Source: Orthonyx spaldingii (lineage: Eukaryota; Chordata; Aves; Passeriformes; Orthonychidae). Taken from it: a stretch of 64,000 nucleotides of DNA. The translations under genes and the position numbers were made by a program. The DNA lies in contig VZTJ01004697.1 in the NCBI GenBank assembly GCA_013397795.1, forward strand, positions 724,649 through 788,648, given 5' to 3'. Shown here piece by piece: positions 51,610 to 64,000 of the stretch; within the stretch, counting starts at the first letter, position 1, and the number at the start of each line of letters is the position of its first letter. Below the pieces are notes generated by a model, which had not been told where the DNA came from, did no database searches, and worked only from the letters and a program-made list of their open reading frames with translations.

Positions 51610-54600
51610 GAGGGGAAAAAAGATCAGAGATAGTTAAAAAGTCCCTGTCGAGTTTTGGAGGTTTTTTTAATAAAGAGATCTTTCATGTTCAGGCAACATT
51701 TTGTAATGAAGTAAAAGCTAACCTATCTTGGAATTTACAAACCAATTTTTAAAGCGCTTTGATTGACCAAAACTGGAGCATTGTTACATTTTTATTTGAA
51801 AATCCTCTTTTGATTCTTTTTCCTCTCCCCAGTGTCTTCTGGGATGGGAATGATTTCTGAAATCATGTATGTTTTCACAGAACAAAAAGATTATCTTTCA
51901 CTCAGCCCTTGAATCTGTTCACTAGCTGAGGATCTGCCCCGTGCATTTCCATGAGCCCCTTGAAGTATGAACCTGATATTCTGTTGAAGTGTGTGTTAAC
52001 TATATCACTTTCAAAAACAGCAGAGATCTGGGGTCACTTTCAGCTCTCCGTGCTCACGCTGAAGTAGTGCCTTGTGCTGCCTACAAAATTTCACAAAAGC
52101 TGTTCATGAAAGAAAGTCTTCTTCAGCATAAATAGATGCTGAAATTTTTAAAAATCCTTGCATAAAAATGGGACCTACCATGTTTTTGGACATGATGTAG
52201 AAGTCACTGATATTATGCTGGTTTTTTTTAAGGATCAAAAGATGCAAGAAAATGCAGTCTTTCTCTACCTGCTCAGCCATACGTGTTTATTTATTTCATG
52301 TCATTAGTTTAGAAAGGGAACATTAGAAAGGTTGACACTTTAGATGGAGTTTAACATTATATTGACTTTCAATTAATATTGCAAAAAGGAGCTTACTGCC
52401 TTTTGGCTTCAATGGCAAACATATGTATTCTGACACCTTAAAGAATGTTTTCAAAAAACTTTGGAGTTGCAGTGGATCCATTTCAGAAGTGCTTTTCCCG
52501 AGGGCTGGTCCTTTAGGGGGCAGGCCTCTTCTGAGGAGAGGACAGTGGGCAAAGTGGAGGCTTAGCACTGGTACTTCTGTGCTTATTTTACATGTCACTG
52601 TATCACAAAACCTTGCTAAAATGCAGCAGGCATGTCATTTAAGGAAAGCTGGTGTAACTGAACTTGCTTGTGAAATTTTGCAATTAACTTTTTAGCTATT
52701 CAGCTTTTTTTTTTTTTATACCTTGATAGATTTTGGATTCTTAAAATCAGCTGGCCTTTGATTTGTTAAAATTGCACACAAAGGCTGTGTTTATAGTATG
52801 AGTTAGTTCACCCTATGCTATGAACGTAATATTTTTTTTGGAAGTATGGCTGGAAAAATTGAATATACTGTTGTATGTCAGCTGTTTATAATCAAAAAAA
52901 TATGTTTAAAAGAGTTCTAGGACTTTTACAAACTATGCATGCAAATTACTTTTGGAATTGTTTTATTACATTCAGTTGTGACTGCCATTGCTTTGGGTAA
53001 CTATTCAAATCCATTGTTATGAATTAATTACAACCATAGTATAGCCTCTTGATACATTTAACTTCACTTACATCAGCTAATCAAAGGTGCACGCATGTTA
53101 TGCTGCCACAGAACACGGAATAATTTGTTTTTAACATTCTGTTTATTTCTCTAGTGTGTATTATTTTTCTAAAAATAGAATGCAGACTTTAAAAACTGAA
53201 GATGTTTGATTGGATATTAAATACATGTGTGTGCTCTTTGCAGCAAGAACATCTAGTGAGATATTTGAAATAAATTGGCAAGGAAGTGAACTTCTGGTCC
53301 ATGTACTTTAACTCCCTCGGGAGTGTGCTGTTCATTTGTTAATACACACAACGCATCATTTGTATGGGAGATGCCAATTCCTGCTGTGTTTCTCTGTTTT
53401 TCTTTCATATGCATGCCAACATGCAATACTCAAGTTCTACAAATTTAACTGCTGTGATCCATGGGAAAATTTGCTTCATTTGCATGCATGAATATGCAGG
53501 ATTTCTAACAGGGAAAATTCATATAAAAACATATGTGTGTGTACACCCATATGTACTCACTTAATGCAAATATGTACATTAAAAAGAAAAGAAACAGTGT
53601 CAACATAACATGCATTTCCTACATACCTGATGCTTATCCCTGATGTGTGTGCTCTGTGGCTAAACTGGGATGGAAAACTGGTTTGAAACATTCTCAAACA
53701 GTTGACTTTGCTGTTACTGCTGCTTCTGTTTTTATCCGAACCTCTACCACATTTATTTTTTGGGGCTGTTTTTCTGACAGGGCAGGAATCAGTCCCCTGT
53801 GGTTTATATGGTGATCTGAACTGTACACACCTCTTGCCTGATTTTCAGCCAGAAATAGAAGAGGTGCTTTTAGGTGTTAGGACTCAGGCCTGAAGAATAT
53901 GTCAAAAAGATCAATCAGTAGCTGTGTTCTGTTGATAATAGGTACGCAAAGCAGCCAAAACCAAGAGGCTTGTAGAGGGAACTGCTAGCAAAAGCACAAA
54001 TGGGTGTCAGCTAACCACAAATTAATTGAGACAGGAAAGGGGAAAAAATCTAACTACAAGAAAGTGAGGTTCTGGAGCTGCCTTCCAAGGGGAATTTGAG
54101 CAGCAGGAACCAGGCTGATACCTGCACAGATCTTGAGGCAGTTGGTGGGGGGATTCTCTGATGTGGTCGCTGAAATCCTAGGAGGTCTTTCCCCCTGCTG
54201 TGGGCTTTATCAGGTTCAGGGGCACTGTACCCTGTGTGTCCCCTCTCCTTCCCCAGAAGGTTCAACTGGGAGCAGAAATCAAGATGGGCTTTCCTGTTAT
54301 CAAGGTGTAGTGGGATTAGGATTGCTTAAATCAAAGTGGCAAAAATGGGAACAAGAGGATTTAAATGCATAATTTTTGCTCCTTTTAAATGTATGCATCC
54401 TTCTTACATAAGGCTTAGTGTCCCCTCACAGAATTGCAGGTTTAACTCCAGCCACCGCAGCAGAAAGCTACAAGTCTGCTCCCATCCCATTGTGCTCTGT
54501 CCTCCCCTCCCTCACCTCACAGCTCTTTTTAAAATGTTGCTTTCTTTTTGAGTGCAAAATACACCAAAATTCAGGGTCATATCCTGGTTCCTGCTGTTAG

Positions 54601-55969
54601 TCCCATCACATGGTTATTAATCCTGGCATTAAAGTTGACATAAACTAATAAATAACTGCAGAGTGGCTCCAGGTCTACCATATCAGTATCTTTAAAAATC
54701 AAGTAAAGTATGAAGGTAATGGATATGAACTTAGTAATTGTAGTGTGAGTACCCCAATTTAAGCTTTTATAGCAGAGTATTATTTTAAAGGCACCACAAC
54801 TCATTTCTATAAAAATAGTTTCAAGATTTTTCAATGCATTTAGAATTTTTCTATTCTAGATCACTTAATGGTGAGCTTTTTCTGGAATAACCTTTATTGG
54901 TTTACATTCTTTCTCCAATTTTACTATCAGGTTATGAAAATGTGACATTTCTGTGTCCTTAGCTCCTTTTCCTAATTACCTATCTACTTTTTCAGCTATA
55001 CAGCCAGTTTACATGATGTATATAAATAAGTTGGTCAGTTGGAACTATAAAAAGGAAAAAGAACAATATCTGAAAGCAAAATATATTTCCCTTCGGCAGT
55101 CTCCCAGTGAATGCTGGTGTACCACCCAGGCTTCAAGAACTGCCTTGCTTATGAAAGCAATGGCAACACAGAATCAAACAATGGTTCAATTTCATGCCTC
55201 ATTTCAGACTTCATTAAACATATTTGGTTTCACCTCATCTTCACCAAGGTCCCAAAAAGAGACTGGAGCCCTGATTAATATAGATTACAGGAAAAGAGGA
55301 AGAGAGGAAACTTCATAAATCTTTTTAAAATCGGATTTTTTTGCTTCTTTGCCTGCTGTTGTGCAGCTTTTTATTCCTCAATAATTTTTTGAGATTTTTC
55401 TTTTCGTGTGTTTATTCCTCTCATTGCTGCAGAAGACATAGCACAGTTATTAAACCCCTGGCAAAAATCAGCTTGGCCTTGCAAAACTGCCCATGGTTGT
55501 TTCTTCCGCAGATTACTGTTCTCAGGAGAATTTTTGAGCTGCCTGGCCAACAACTTGGCACTATTTCTCCCGGCTTTGTTTTACAAAAGGGTTGAAGATC
55601 CAAATAGAGTAACTGTTTAATTTTGTTTGCTTTATTCTCCAGGATAGAAGAAAATAGTAGCACCCTGGTTTATGGGTTCTTTTATTGTTCTTGCCCTGTA
55701 CGTGTTTACAGCCAGTGGCCAAGGAGATGAAAACCTTCTTACACCACTCTGAAACTGTTGAACTCATGGGGAAATGTCTGCTGGCTACAATGGAGAGAGA
55801 ATTTCCACTCTGTAGGTAATAAATGTGAGAAATCCAGAATCCCATTTTTCCCTGTTACCCTGTGCTCGGGAAAGCTCAGATTCAGCCAGCTCCAGAATGA
55901 AGCTACTCTGTCACCGTATTAGATCCAAACTAGTGGTCTCCAGGGTCTGTGCCCTGTCTCATGGGATGG
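51610..55969 (+). other. KCNQ1: KCNQ1 intron 11, fifth segment
   Basis: This is intronic sequence. Three perfect octamer motifs (ATGCAAAT or its complement) occur at 52939-52946, 53478-53485 and 53564-53571. The open frames at 54953-55318 (+) and 55561-55845 (-) have no recognisable homologue. I see no exon or mobile element. Confidence 0.7.
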
Positions 55970-56215
55970 CGATCGTGATGACTTCCTCCTGATATCCAAC
56001 CTAAACCTCTCCTGACACAGCTTCAGGACATTCCCTTGGGTCCTCTCACTGTCACCACAGAGGAGAAATCAGTGCCTGCCCCTCCTCTTCCCCTCACGAG
56101 GAAGTTTTAACTGCAATGAGGTCTCCACACAGTCTCCTCTTCTCCAGGCTGAACAGACCAAGTCACCTCAGCTGCTGCTTGTATGGCTTCTCCTCCAGGC
56201 CCTTTCTTCCACCCT
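55970..56215 (-). mobile_element. CR1 LINE fragment, internal/3' coding part
   Basis: The + strand shows the complement of a CR1 segment. It runs GATATCCAACCTAAACCTCT, GACACAGCTTCAGGACATTC, CACTGTCACCACAGAGGAGA and CAGTGCCTGCCCCTCCTCTT. It then has CTCCTCTTCTCCAGGCTGAA and a CCTCAGCTGCTGCTTGTATG block. The order matches the CR1 type I know from chicken and songbirds. The usual 3' tail, which should lie to the left of 55970, is not recognisable, and the 5' part is missing. The left sequence (55860-55970) may be a badly worn continuation. Confidence 0.88.
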
Positions 56216-58054
56216 ATTTGGTCATGTTTTTTATTTCTCCATCTGTGTCTATCCGTCTCCCCACCTGGCAGCCAGGTTCCATGTGCTGGATTAGTTTCTG
56301 CTTCAGGACCTGCCATGTCCAAGTGAGAGCTTGTTGTCCATTGAAACCTCATTCATGTACACTTTAAATGAAACTTTGGAAGCCAATGGCGCTGGCACAC
56401 AGAAGAATGAAATGCTAACCTAGATGAAGTTTTGACCTTTCTTTTTTAAAGGAGGTACAACTAATTCAGTATAATGTGTACCTGCAGATTTTTCCAAAGC
56501 ACTGTTTTGATGTAATGGTTTTTTGGCTGCTGAATTTTGAAACTTTTGGAGAAACTTTAATTTTAAGCTAGTTACATGGCAGCAAGCTGTTGAACTGAAC
56601 TTTGCTTTTGTTTATGGAAAATCCAGAGGAATGAGAGAGACAAGGACTGCTCTAAGGGACATTGTATCAAATATCAAAAACATAAGCTACCCTCGATGAT
56701 TTACATAAATGCTACAATATGTGATTTAAATGAAAGCTAGGATTTCATATTTTAAGTGCAACCTCTTGCCTCTGTCATGTGGAGATTTGAAGCAAGTCTT
56801 GCAAAAATTCCTCGGCTCAGCAAGCTTGCTCTTAAGCTAGCAGCTAATACAGTGCAGAGATCAAAAGGGTTGGTTCAGTTTTTTTTGGAACCTGCACATT
56901 GTGATAAGATCTACATGAGACCAAGCTGAATATTTTTCATGTTACATCTGTGGTTTACCAGAAGTGACAGTATCATATAATTAGTGATGTAACGTTTGAA
57001 ACATTTAGTAAAGTTGCATGTGGATCTAATCTTTATGCCTAGTGGAGCTATTATATATTTGTATAGACTGTAACTTCTTTTCTGTAATGTCTTTATAGCT
57101 CATAGTTATTGGAATGATGTATATTATAGTAATTCTGTGCCTAAGGGTAAAGCTTATGGGATATAAATGAACTAATATCTCTTGAATTCTGGTTGGTTTT
57201 ACAGCAATAAAAAAGCTAAGATTTGTCACCTGCTAAATCTCATACATATCTAATTCAAGTAGTCAATTTCTTATTCACTTAATATTTAAATAGCAAGATT
57301 TATAGTGGACTTTTATTGGTAATAATAGTTATGTGATATAATAGCTATAATTACGATAATTAACTAGCAAAAGCTGAAGAGTCATGAAGAGTGGAATTTA
57401 AAACTAATTCATTACATTTGTAATTGGTCTTCCTTGTTTTAGACTCATGCTGTAGAAACCCTGTGGCACATTCTGAAGTGCCTGGCTTTGTATTGAGAAC
57501 AGAATTTTTGTGCATGCCTTTCTGGGCAATTTTGGGGTTTCACTCCATGGCCAAAGTGGGTTATGACTCACCAGAAGGACAGATTCCTCTGCACTGTGGT
57601 ACAGGAGGGACATATCTTCTTCATGCTGGGGACATTTTTCCATGCTTTAGTGCTCACCGAAGCACTATGGGAATAACAAGAGCAGCATTTCTGTATGATC
57701 TTCTTCTACAAAATACTTCCTTCCTAAATGGAAAGAATATTTATTTCCTGAACTGTCTCTGGATCTCCTGACAGTGACAGAGGGCTTGTTTAGAGTGCCC
57801 TTATCTTTGACATGATAGACTGCAGGTGCACTGACTTTTAGTTCAGTGTTGGCAACAAAACGGTGTTTTGGGTTTTATGTTTTTTTGTTCAAATTTTTGT
57901 AAGGTCTTTTCTTTCCAGTTCCATCTTTAGTGGTTGCATGCCTGTTTCTTTGGCAATATCCAGTATTTTTGTTGGTTTCAGTTAGCATAAGGTTTTGCCA
58001 GTTGTAATACAAATTTTGCACATTATTGCCATTAAGAAATGCTGGTGGGCAGCT
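56216..58054 (+). other. KCNQ1: KCNQ1 intron 11, sixth segment
   Basis: This AT-rich intron sequence contains a 115-codon open frame at 57424-57771, preceded by a TTTTAG acceptor-like string. Its predicted protein resembles no family I know and it has no clear donor in a matching phase, so I do not call it an exon. Confidence 0.65.
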
Positions 58055-58175
58055 TTCATCTGGACATGACACTTAGTGCTCTGGTCTAGTTGACAAGATG
58101 GTGATCAGTCAAAGACTAGATTTGGTGATCTTGGAGGTCTCTTCCAACCTTAATGGTGCAATGAATTAATTTATC
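58055..58175 (+). mobile_element. CR1 LINE fragment, 3' tail
   Basis: Only the last 120 bp or so of a CR1 is present, on the + strand: CTGGTCTAGTTGACAAGATG, GTGATCAGTCAAAG, then GGTGATCTTGGAGGTCTCTT, CCAACCTTAATGGTGCAATG. This matches the CR1 end GATGATCTTGGAGGTCTTTTCCAACC followed by octamer units. The terminal octamers are worn. The left boundary is uncertain by about 20 bp. Confidence 0.85.
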
Positions 58176-59189
58176 ACTGTGTGTAAAATCAAAGAAAGGA
58201 CCATTATTAATTCTCCTTTAATTCCTCCTTGCAGTAAACATTTAAAATATTAGAGAAAAGTAGCATCAATGGGGTTTGCTATTTGAAGCTGGCTGTGACA
58301 TGAAACACGTGAACAGCTTTCAAGGCTGGATTCGAGAGAAGGCCGTGATTGTCTTTGTTCTGTCAACCATAGTTATGTAAATATTTGTTTGACTTTTATT
58401 GTAGGTGTTTGTTGAAAGTACTGGCAGGTTCCTTGCCCTTATTTTCTGTATTTTCCCCCTAAGCAGTTTGGTATACCATGTACAATTGATTTTCAGTCAT
58501 TCTGAGAACAACTGAACAAATTTTAAGGTTTTTTTGCAGAGTATAAATTGTCATATATATATATGCAATAACAAAAGATTGCTAAAGACTTAGTTGTTCA
58601 AGGACCAGACTTTAACGACTTTTTGTTGCAAATGAACATTGTCAAAGTGGCTGTAATGTTCACTAACGTAGCACTTTCTTATTAAATTAATTTTATGAAT
58701 TGTGACATTCAGTGGGAGTGCTTGTGATAATAAACACTGTGACTCTGTGTAATAGAAGTTTGCCTGCTCTGGCCCTTACAGTTTCTTGCATCAGATAATG
58801 AGAGTATTTTATATGTGCAAGTGTCAGAGAAATTTAACCATGCTCTGTGACTAATACTTAATAATAAGTCTAGATATAATCAGTAAATTATCAGCAGAGT
58901 TGCGTGCAAGCAAGTGTGGGTTAAATAACCCTTTTATTTTTAATTTATTATAGCAACATGGATACAGTCCAGAGCTTACATACTCCAAGTTTTGATCCAC
59001 TGAGATGTACATGATAAAAATTAAAAGGTTTTTTTTTTTTGTAATATGGGACTTCAGAAGGGCTTTTACATAAGGGCACTTAGCCTATGGAATCATCTCC
59101 CCAGAGCAGTCTTTGAGATCACTGTGCTAGAAGCTTTTATAGTTTGATGCTATAAAATGTTCATGGGAAATATATATTGAACTTTGGCT
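58176..59189 (+). other. KCNQ1: KCNQ1 intron 11, between CR1 copies
   Basis: About 1 kb of AT-rich sequence separates two CR1 fragments. It holds a short TA repeat at about 58553-58563 and a poly-T run near 59030-59040. I recognise nothing else. Confidence 0.7.
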
Positions 59190-59440
59190 GAGAGACAGGC
59201 AAAAAAAGAGGGCAGTTTTAGATTATATATTAAAAAGAAATTCTTTACTGTGAGGGTGGTGAGGCACTGGGACAGGCTGCTCAGAGAAGCTGTGGATGCC
59301 CCATCCCTGGCAGTGTTCAAGGCCAGGTTGGATGGAGCTCTGAGTAACCTGGTCTAGTGAAAACTGTCCCTGCCTATAGCAGGGGATTGGAACAAGATGA
59401 TCTTTAAGGTCTCTTTCAACCCAAACTGTTATTTGATTCA
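59190..59440 (+). mobile_element. CR1 LINE fragment, 3' end
   Basis: The + strand carries a well-preserved CR1 3' region. It includes AAGAAATTCTTTACTGTGAG, GGTGGTGAGGCACTGGGACA, GCTGTGGATGCCCCATCCCT, GGCAGTGTTCAAGGCCAGGT and GATGATCTTTAAGGTCTCTT, then CAACCCAAACTG and a worn terminal octamer. It is about 250 bp and 5'-truncated. The antisense open frame at 59223-59441 is a shadow of this repeat. Confidence 0.93.
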
Positions 59441-62400
59441 CTTCATTCCCCTCCCCGTATTTTTTTCAGGAAGTTGTTTCCTGTCTCTCTCTGTTCCTGC
59501 GTAAAGGTACCTGGACTTGCTGAGTCCTTCTCTGCTTGCATAAAATGGTAACAGGGCCTGCTAGTTCTAGTCTTCTGGGGGGGAAAGCATCCTAATTAGA
59601 TACTTTGAATCCTTCTACAGCCTGTGATTCTGGGCTAACATGCTCAGAGATAGAGAAAAGAGGATCAGATAGAGGCTTAGGGTGATACAGCAGCATCAGT
59701 GTATTGGCTGAGGAAGATTGGTTCGTGCCATGATGTATAAGCAAGTCATGTTTCCATGTTCTTTAATTAAGCAGAGTGACAGCCTGTTGGTTCTTACTGT
59801 GGTTTCCAACTCTGGTTTCGGTTATCTGGGGCTTTATGATCTTCTCTGCATGCAATTCATCTAAACAATAAAATGGTCTATTTTGAGGAGCAGCAGCAAG
59901 GAGCTGCAAGTGGAGGCTGAGTTTGTTTGCTCTTGCACCTCTGGGACAGGGCAGCTGTGTGAGGGCTCAGTTGAGGACACTGGCAGTGACATGTTTCATT
60001 CCCCAGCAAGTGACAGAGATAGAGTGTTACTAGGCTTGTCACATTCTCTAGCATGCTGAGTTACATGCGAAGAGCAGATATTTCTAAAGTACTGCATTCA
60101 TGGTTCATTTGGATGAGCAGGCATTTCTAATTTGGCACCAGCCTAATGAAAAGATGCATTCCATTCCAGATTCCTGCAGCTGCAGACTTCATTGACTCCA
60201 AAGATAATGCCTTTAGTTTTGGCTGTGGAACTTGAGTGATACTTCAGCTGAGTGCTTCTAAATCTAGTGGTTGTTATACTTAGAGGGAAAATAATAAAAT
60301 AAAATCGTTACACTTTAAATTCACCCTCATGTTAGCTTTTGTTTAAACTGTTGGTAAATCGTAGATACATTCTAGTAGATTAAGTAAGAATTTATGGCAT
60401 GTTTTATATGCTAAAAAACCCACCCTAGCAAACCCAAAACATATCTGACAGAAGAGGTAATGCAGAGGGCTCTAATTTAATATATACATGCTAAGCAGTT
60501 TTGCTAGCAGTGGGGGTGAGTCAAGCTTTCATTCTGCATTTCTTTGGATTCTGAAGAGAAGGCTGAAGGGTAGCAGCTGAGGTGAAAATTTGATTTTATT
60601 ATGTATTTGAAGGTAACTAGAGTGAATGGTATATGTAGCCTTGTATGTTTGAAAATAAAGGTGAAATTTGGGCATGGTATTAGATTCAATTTTTTTAAAA
60701 GTATTTAATGTATACTTTTCACTCTGACATTGTTTCTCTTTCGATGTTCTTTATAAATAATTTACTTTGTCTGCTTCCAAACTGATACAAGAAGCCCATT
60801 GCTGAGATAAATGTTCTTCTTCTAATTTAAATACAGAGCAGAAGGGTTCCCACTTGTGCAGTCTGATAGAAGCACTTACCTGGTGATTCTTTTGATTGTT
60901 CTCTTATTTTAACCTAAAAATCAGTGTTGAATTAACTTGAGCAGATTAAGTTGAGGGATAATCCATTAGGCTTCTGTTGCTATCTGAAAATTAATCACTT
61001 GACACCTAATTTTTACACCTAATTCCTTGCCCTGCTAATTTCAGTTAATTGTACCAGCAAGACTATAACACGTGCAAGAAAGGTATGCCTGCTCACTAGG
61101 AAAAAAGGCAGGGACTTTAAAAAAGGAGGAAGAGTCACATGACACTTAAAACCACTTTTTATGCATCTAGCTTTCCTGCACATGTAACTTCAGCTTTGAA
61201 GGTCTGGTATTTTAACAAAGTTGTGTTCCTTTCTGTGTTTTTGTACTTTTCTAATGACAATAGAAGTTTTCAAGTTTTTTAATAATATTGTCTGAGAACT
61301 ATATAAAAAATTTATCCATTATAAAGGTGAGAGCAAGACATTGACAGATGGACTGAGTTTTCCTCCGTGAAAGCTACAGAAAAAGTCTAGGTGGTGTTGG
61401 AAATGGAAATAGGAGAAGGGACAGGTTTTGGTGAGGTGGAGTGTTGAGAACAGGCCAAATTTTCCATGCAACGAACTGAAAATGAGAAGGTTTTGTTCAT
61501 GGATGTAGTAGGGTGAGAGGTGGGGTGGTAAGCTGTTCTCAGACTAATTGGAGAGGATTCGTAAAAGAACAGAGCAAGCAATGTAAGAAATATCTGATGT
61601 TTCCATTTGTTGCAGTAAGATGATCTGTTTGAGTGTTCAAAAGGTAAAACTTGGATGTATTGCCTAGAACTTCCCAGGAAATAAATGAGAGTCAGTGATT
61701 TCTAACCTGAAATGGAGAGTCATGTAGTTAAACTTCTCTGTTGATACTGAATAAAAATAATCTGACTGATAAAAGTTGTGTTTTCCTGACACATTTAGGA
61801 TTCATATATGGTTGGCTCTTACATCAAGTTACTTGGGCTTTTAAAAAACCAACCTATGAATGTGGGGATGTCACTACCAACACCTGGGTTTGAGATACTT
61901 ACCTGAAAAACTTGATCATGAGATTTTTTTTTCTCCTTTTCCTTTTAGGATGGTTGGATTTATCTCTTTTGGTTGTATTCCATTTGTAAAATAAGCATGT
62001 TTTATTTCATGGTGAGCCAGGATTCTGAGATAGATGAGCTTTCACCAGTAGAATGGGGCTATCTAATACTGAAAATTCTTTTTGGTGTGGTTTGAGGTTT
62101 TGAGTTTAGTCGTGACTTCATTCAAGATACCAAAGTGGGGAGACTCGAGACTTCTTTTTCTTTTTTTTCCCCCGCTTAGGTTAGCATGGTGGACTATGGA
62201 AGTTTTTAAGTCAAAATTGTCCATCACTGGCTTTTTTTTCTGAATGCTGCCATAAGAAAATCTTGTTTATTCAAATATTATCTCTTGGAATTTACTCAAA
62301 GCTTAAGTTGAGGAGGTAGCTCTGATTTATAACTGAGGTGGATAATGTAAATTCATCTTTGTTTTTATAGGCATCTATTCAGAGTAAGTGCTCTGGACTG

Positions 62401-64000
62401 GAAAAAAAAAACCCCTCAACAAATCATAAATGTAAAATCCAGACCCAGATCTCCAAAGCAGAGAGCCAAATGCACTTTTTAAACACATAAATGGCATTTC
62501 TACTAAAGAACAGGTTAAGCAACTCTGATATGACTAGATTTCATTAAATTGTGAAAGATTGCAGAAGTATTTAATTTTAAAAAGCCTTAAAAGCCTCTAA
62601 ACTGGATCCTTTTTGGATTCAGTGGCAATAATGACAGAGTAAAAAATCTGATGTATAAGATGTTTTATACTAAGCTTAGATCTAACAGTGGGTTTAAATT
62701 AGCAATGCATTAATGGCACATTGCACTGTAGAAGTCTATTTTAAATGAATACCTAGATTGAATGAGTAAATACAGACTTGCATTTCGTGGAAATCCCCTC
62801 AGTTACTCCTTTATCTTATGTTTGCTCAGCTTTTAGAAAGTGTGTATTAAGTCACAATGCTAACTGGAAAAAAATTAACTCTGTGCTTAATATCTCACAC
62901 TTTCTGTACACAATTCCTCCAAAAATAGTGCTTATCATGCCATCACATTTTTTCCTGATATCTTCTTGTGTAAGCTTAATTGACCTTTTGGAAACACCAT
63001 CACAGTTATCAGATTTCGTAACAAAATATTGTGCATGTGGTTTTTATAACATTTTTGCACTCATTTTTTGGTGCTAGGGTAATGCTAAGGTAAAAAGTTA
63101 AACACTGATATTCCACTTCCTCAGGGGAGCGCTCGCTGGTTTTTATCTTGTCTCTATTACTGAATTCTTTTGTGATCTGAACTCTTTTAAATATAAAACA
63201 CTCCTATTTTCTGGAGGGAGAACATGAGGTCAAAAGATCTGAGTCTGAGAAAGGTTGAAATTGATGGGAGCTATACTTGACTCTATCAATTGCCATGTGA
63301 TTCTAATTGCAATTAATTCTTCATTTTCACTACCAAAACCACAGATATTCTAACTGTGGTTCTATTATTCTAACTAATAATCTAGATATTCTGTCAGGTG
63401 ATACCAAAAAAGATATTGCAAAGACATGCTAAGGGGCTCAGCAGAGATGTTTAGTAGGTCCTGGTGCTGACTCCAGTAGAATTATCTGTAATATCTGCAG
63501 TTGCCCTCAGGTCAATCAGTGCATGGAAAATGAAAGGTACATTCATTTTGAAAAATCCAGCTTTTATGCATGTAAAGTTAGTTACTGTTTTTCGCCACAA
63601 CCACACTGCCTTTCCAGTTTTGATCTGCAAAGTGGGAGTGTTGTCATACCAGGAGTGTTTTGAAGCTAAATGTATTGATATTTCTAAAGTATTTATATTC
63701 ACTCTTGGAAAGGACCTTGAAGTAATTAATCATTCTCTATTCATCATAAGGGTTGGAGAGTGTGAAGCAAATACAGAAAGGATGTCACAATCCATGAGTA
63801 GGAGAAAACAAATGGCTTATAGAATGAGTGGTCCCCTCTGTGAACTCAGGTTTCCAGGGCTGTGGTGCAACAGCTGGGAGTGAACATTTAGTTAAAGTCT
63901 AGATGATAACAATAAAGGAAGGAGAACCCATACTATGTGCTTTTCAGTTTCTGAGCATGTCTCTGCAATAAGAGATTATATGTAATAACCCTCCAAGCAT
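59441..64000 (+). other. KCNQ1: KCNQ1 intron 11, last segment in window
   Basis: This is intronic AT-rich sequence to the window end. The longest open frame (63464-63883, 139 codons) shows no recognisable domain or signal. Helix B, which exon 12 should encode (a LREHHRATIKVIRRMQ-like segment in human), was not seen, so the intron continues beyond the window. Confidence 0.7.

Noticed and set aside
54953..55318. 121-codon + strand open frame in intron 11
   Set aside because: No similarity recognised. It overlaps no repeat or splice-site pair that supports it.
57424..57771. 115-codon open frame preceded by a TTTTAG acceptor-like string
   Set aside because: No recognisable domain, no fit to KCNQ1, and no donor that would join it in phase to exon 11. 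A frame this long is expected by chance in 64 kb.
63464..63883. 139-codon + strand open frame near the window end
   Set aside because: No recognisable motif, and low-complexity or functional signals are absent. It is most likely a chance frame.

Overview
The window is vertebrate nuclear DNA, almost certainly from a bird. The evidence is AT-rich, gene-poor intronic sequence, three exons of a vertebrate potassium-channel gene, and at least seven fragments of the LINE family CR1 with no sign of L1 or Alu. Several CR1 pieces resemble the subfamilies I know from chicken and songbird genomes. I cannot name the species from sequence alone. An 88-base run of N and a 106-base poly-T tract mark this as a draft assembly.

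The only protein-coding gene I can support is KCNQ1 (Kv7.1, the voltage-gated potassium channel of the cardiac IKs current) on the + strand, seen from within intron 8 into intron 11 (human exon numbering). Exon 9 is 2254-2376 (123 bp), exon 10 is 3406-3547 (142 bp) and exon 11 is 10616-10736 (121 bp). Lengths and codon phases equal those I recall for human KCNQ1. The three exons join without a frameshift or stop. They encode the calmodulin-binding helix A region and the linker that leads to helix B of the cytoplasmic C-terminus. The pore and the tetramerisation domain lie outside the window.

Layout: 1-2253 is the end of intron 8; 2377-3405 is intron 9 (1,029 bp); 3548-10615 is intron 10 (7,068 bp); 10737-64000 is the first 53 kb of intron 11, in which I recognise no exon 12. 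CR1 copies lie at about 7914-8048 (-), 22648-22814 (+), 30340-31235 (-), 38975-40275 (+, the longest, with reverse-transcriptase remains), 55970-56215 (-), 58055-58175 (+) and 59190-59440 (+), roughly 3.1 kb or about 5% of the window. Most long open frames are antisense or shadow frames of these CR1 copies, readings of low-complexity tracts, or chance frames.

The most interesting observation is a 66-bp segment at 7364-7429 in intron 10. It has a strong pyrimidine-tract acceptor, a GTAAAG donor, about 59% G+C, and a length and phase that would insert 22 residues in frame between exons 10 and 11. It could be an unannotated cassette exon of KCNQ1, but this is unproven. Other points are a weak exon-9 donor, a small CpG cluster at 29429-29523, a perfect 26-bp palindrome at 40823-40848 and a near-perfect hairpin at 50471-50501. 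I found no new multi-gene system, CRISPR array, tRNA, rRNA or other RNA gene.
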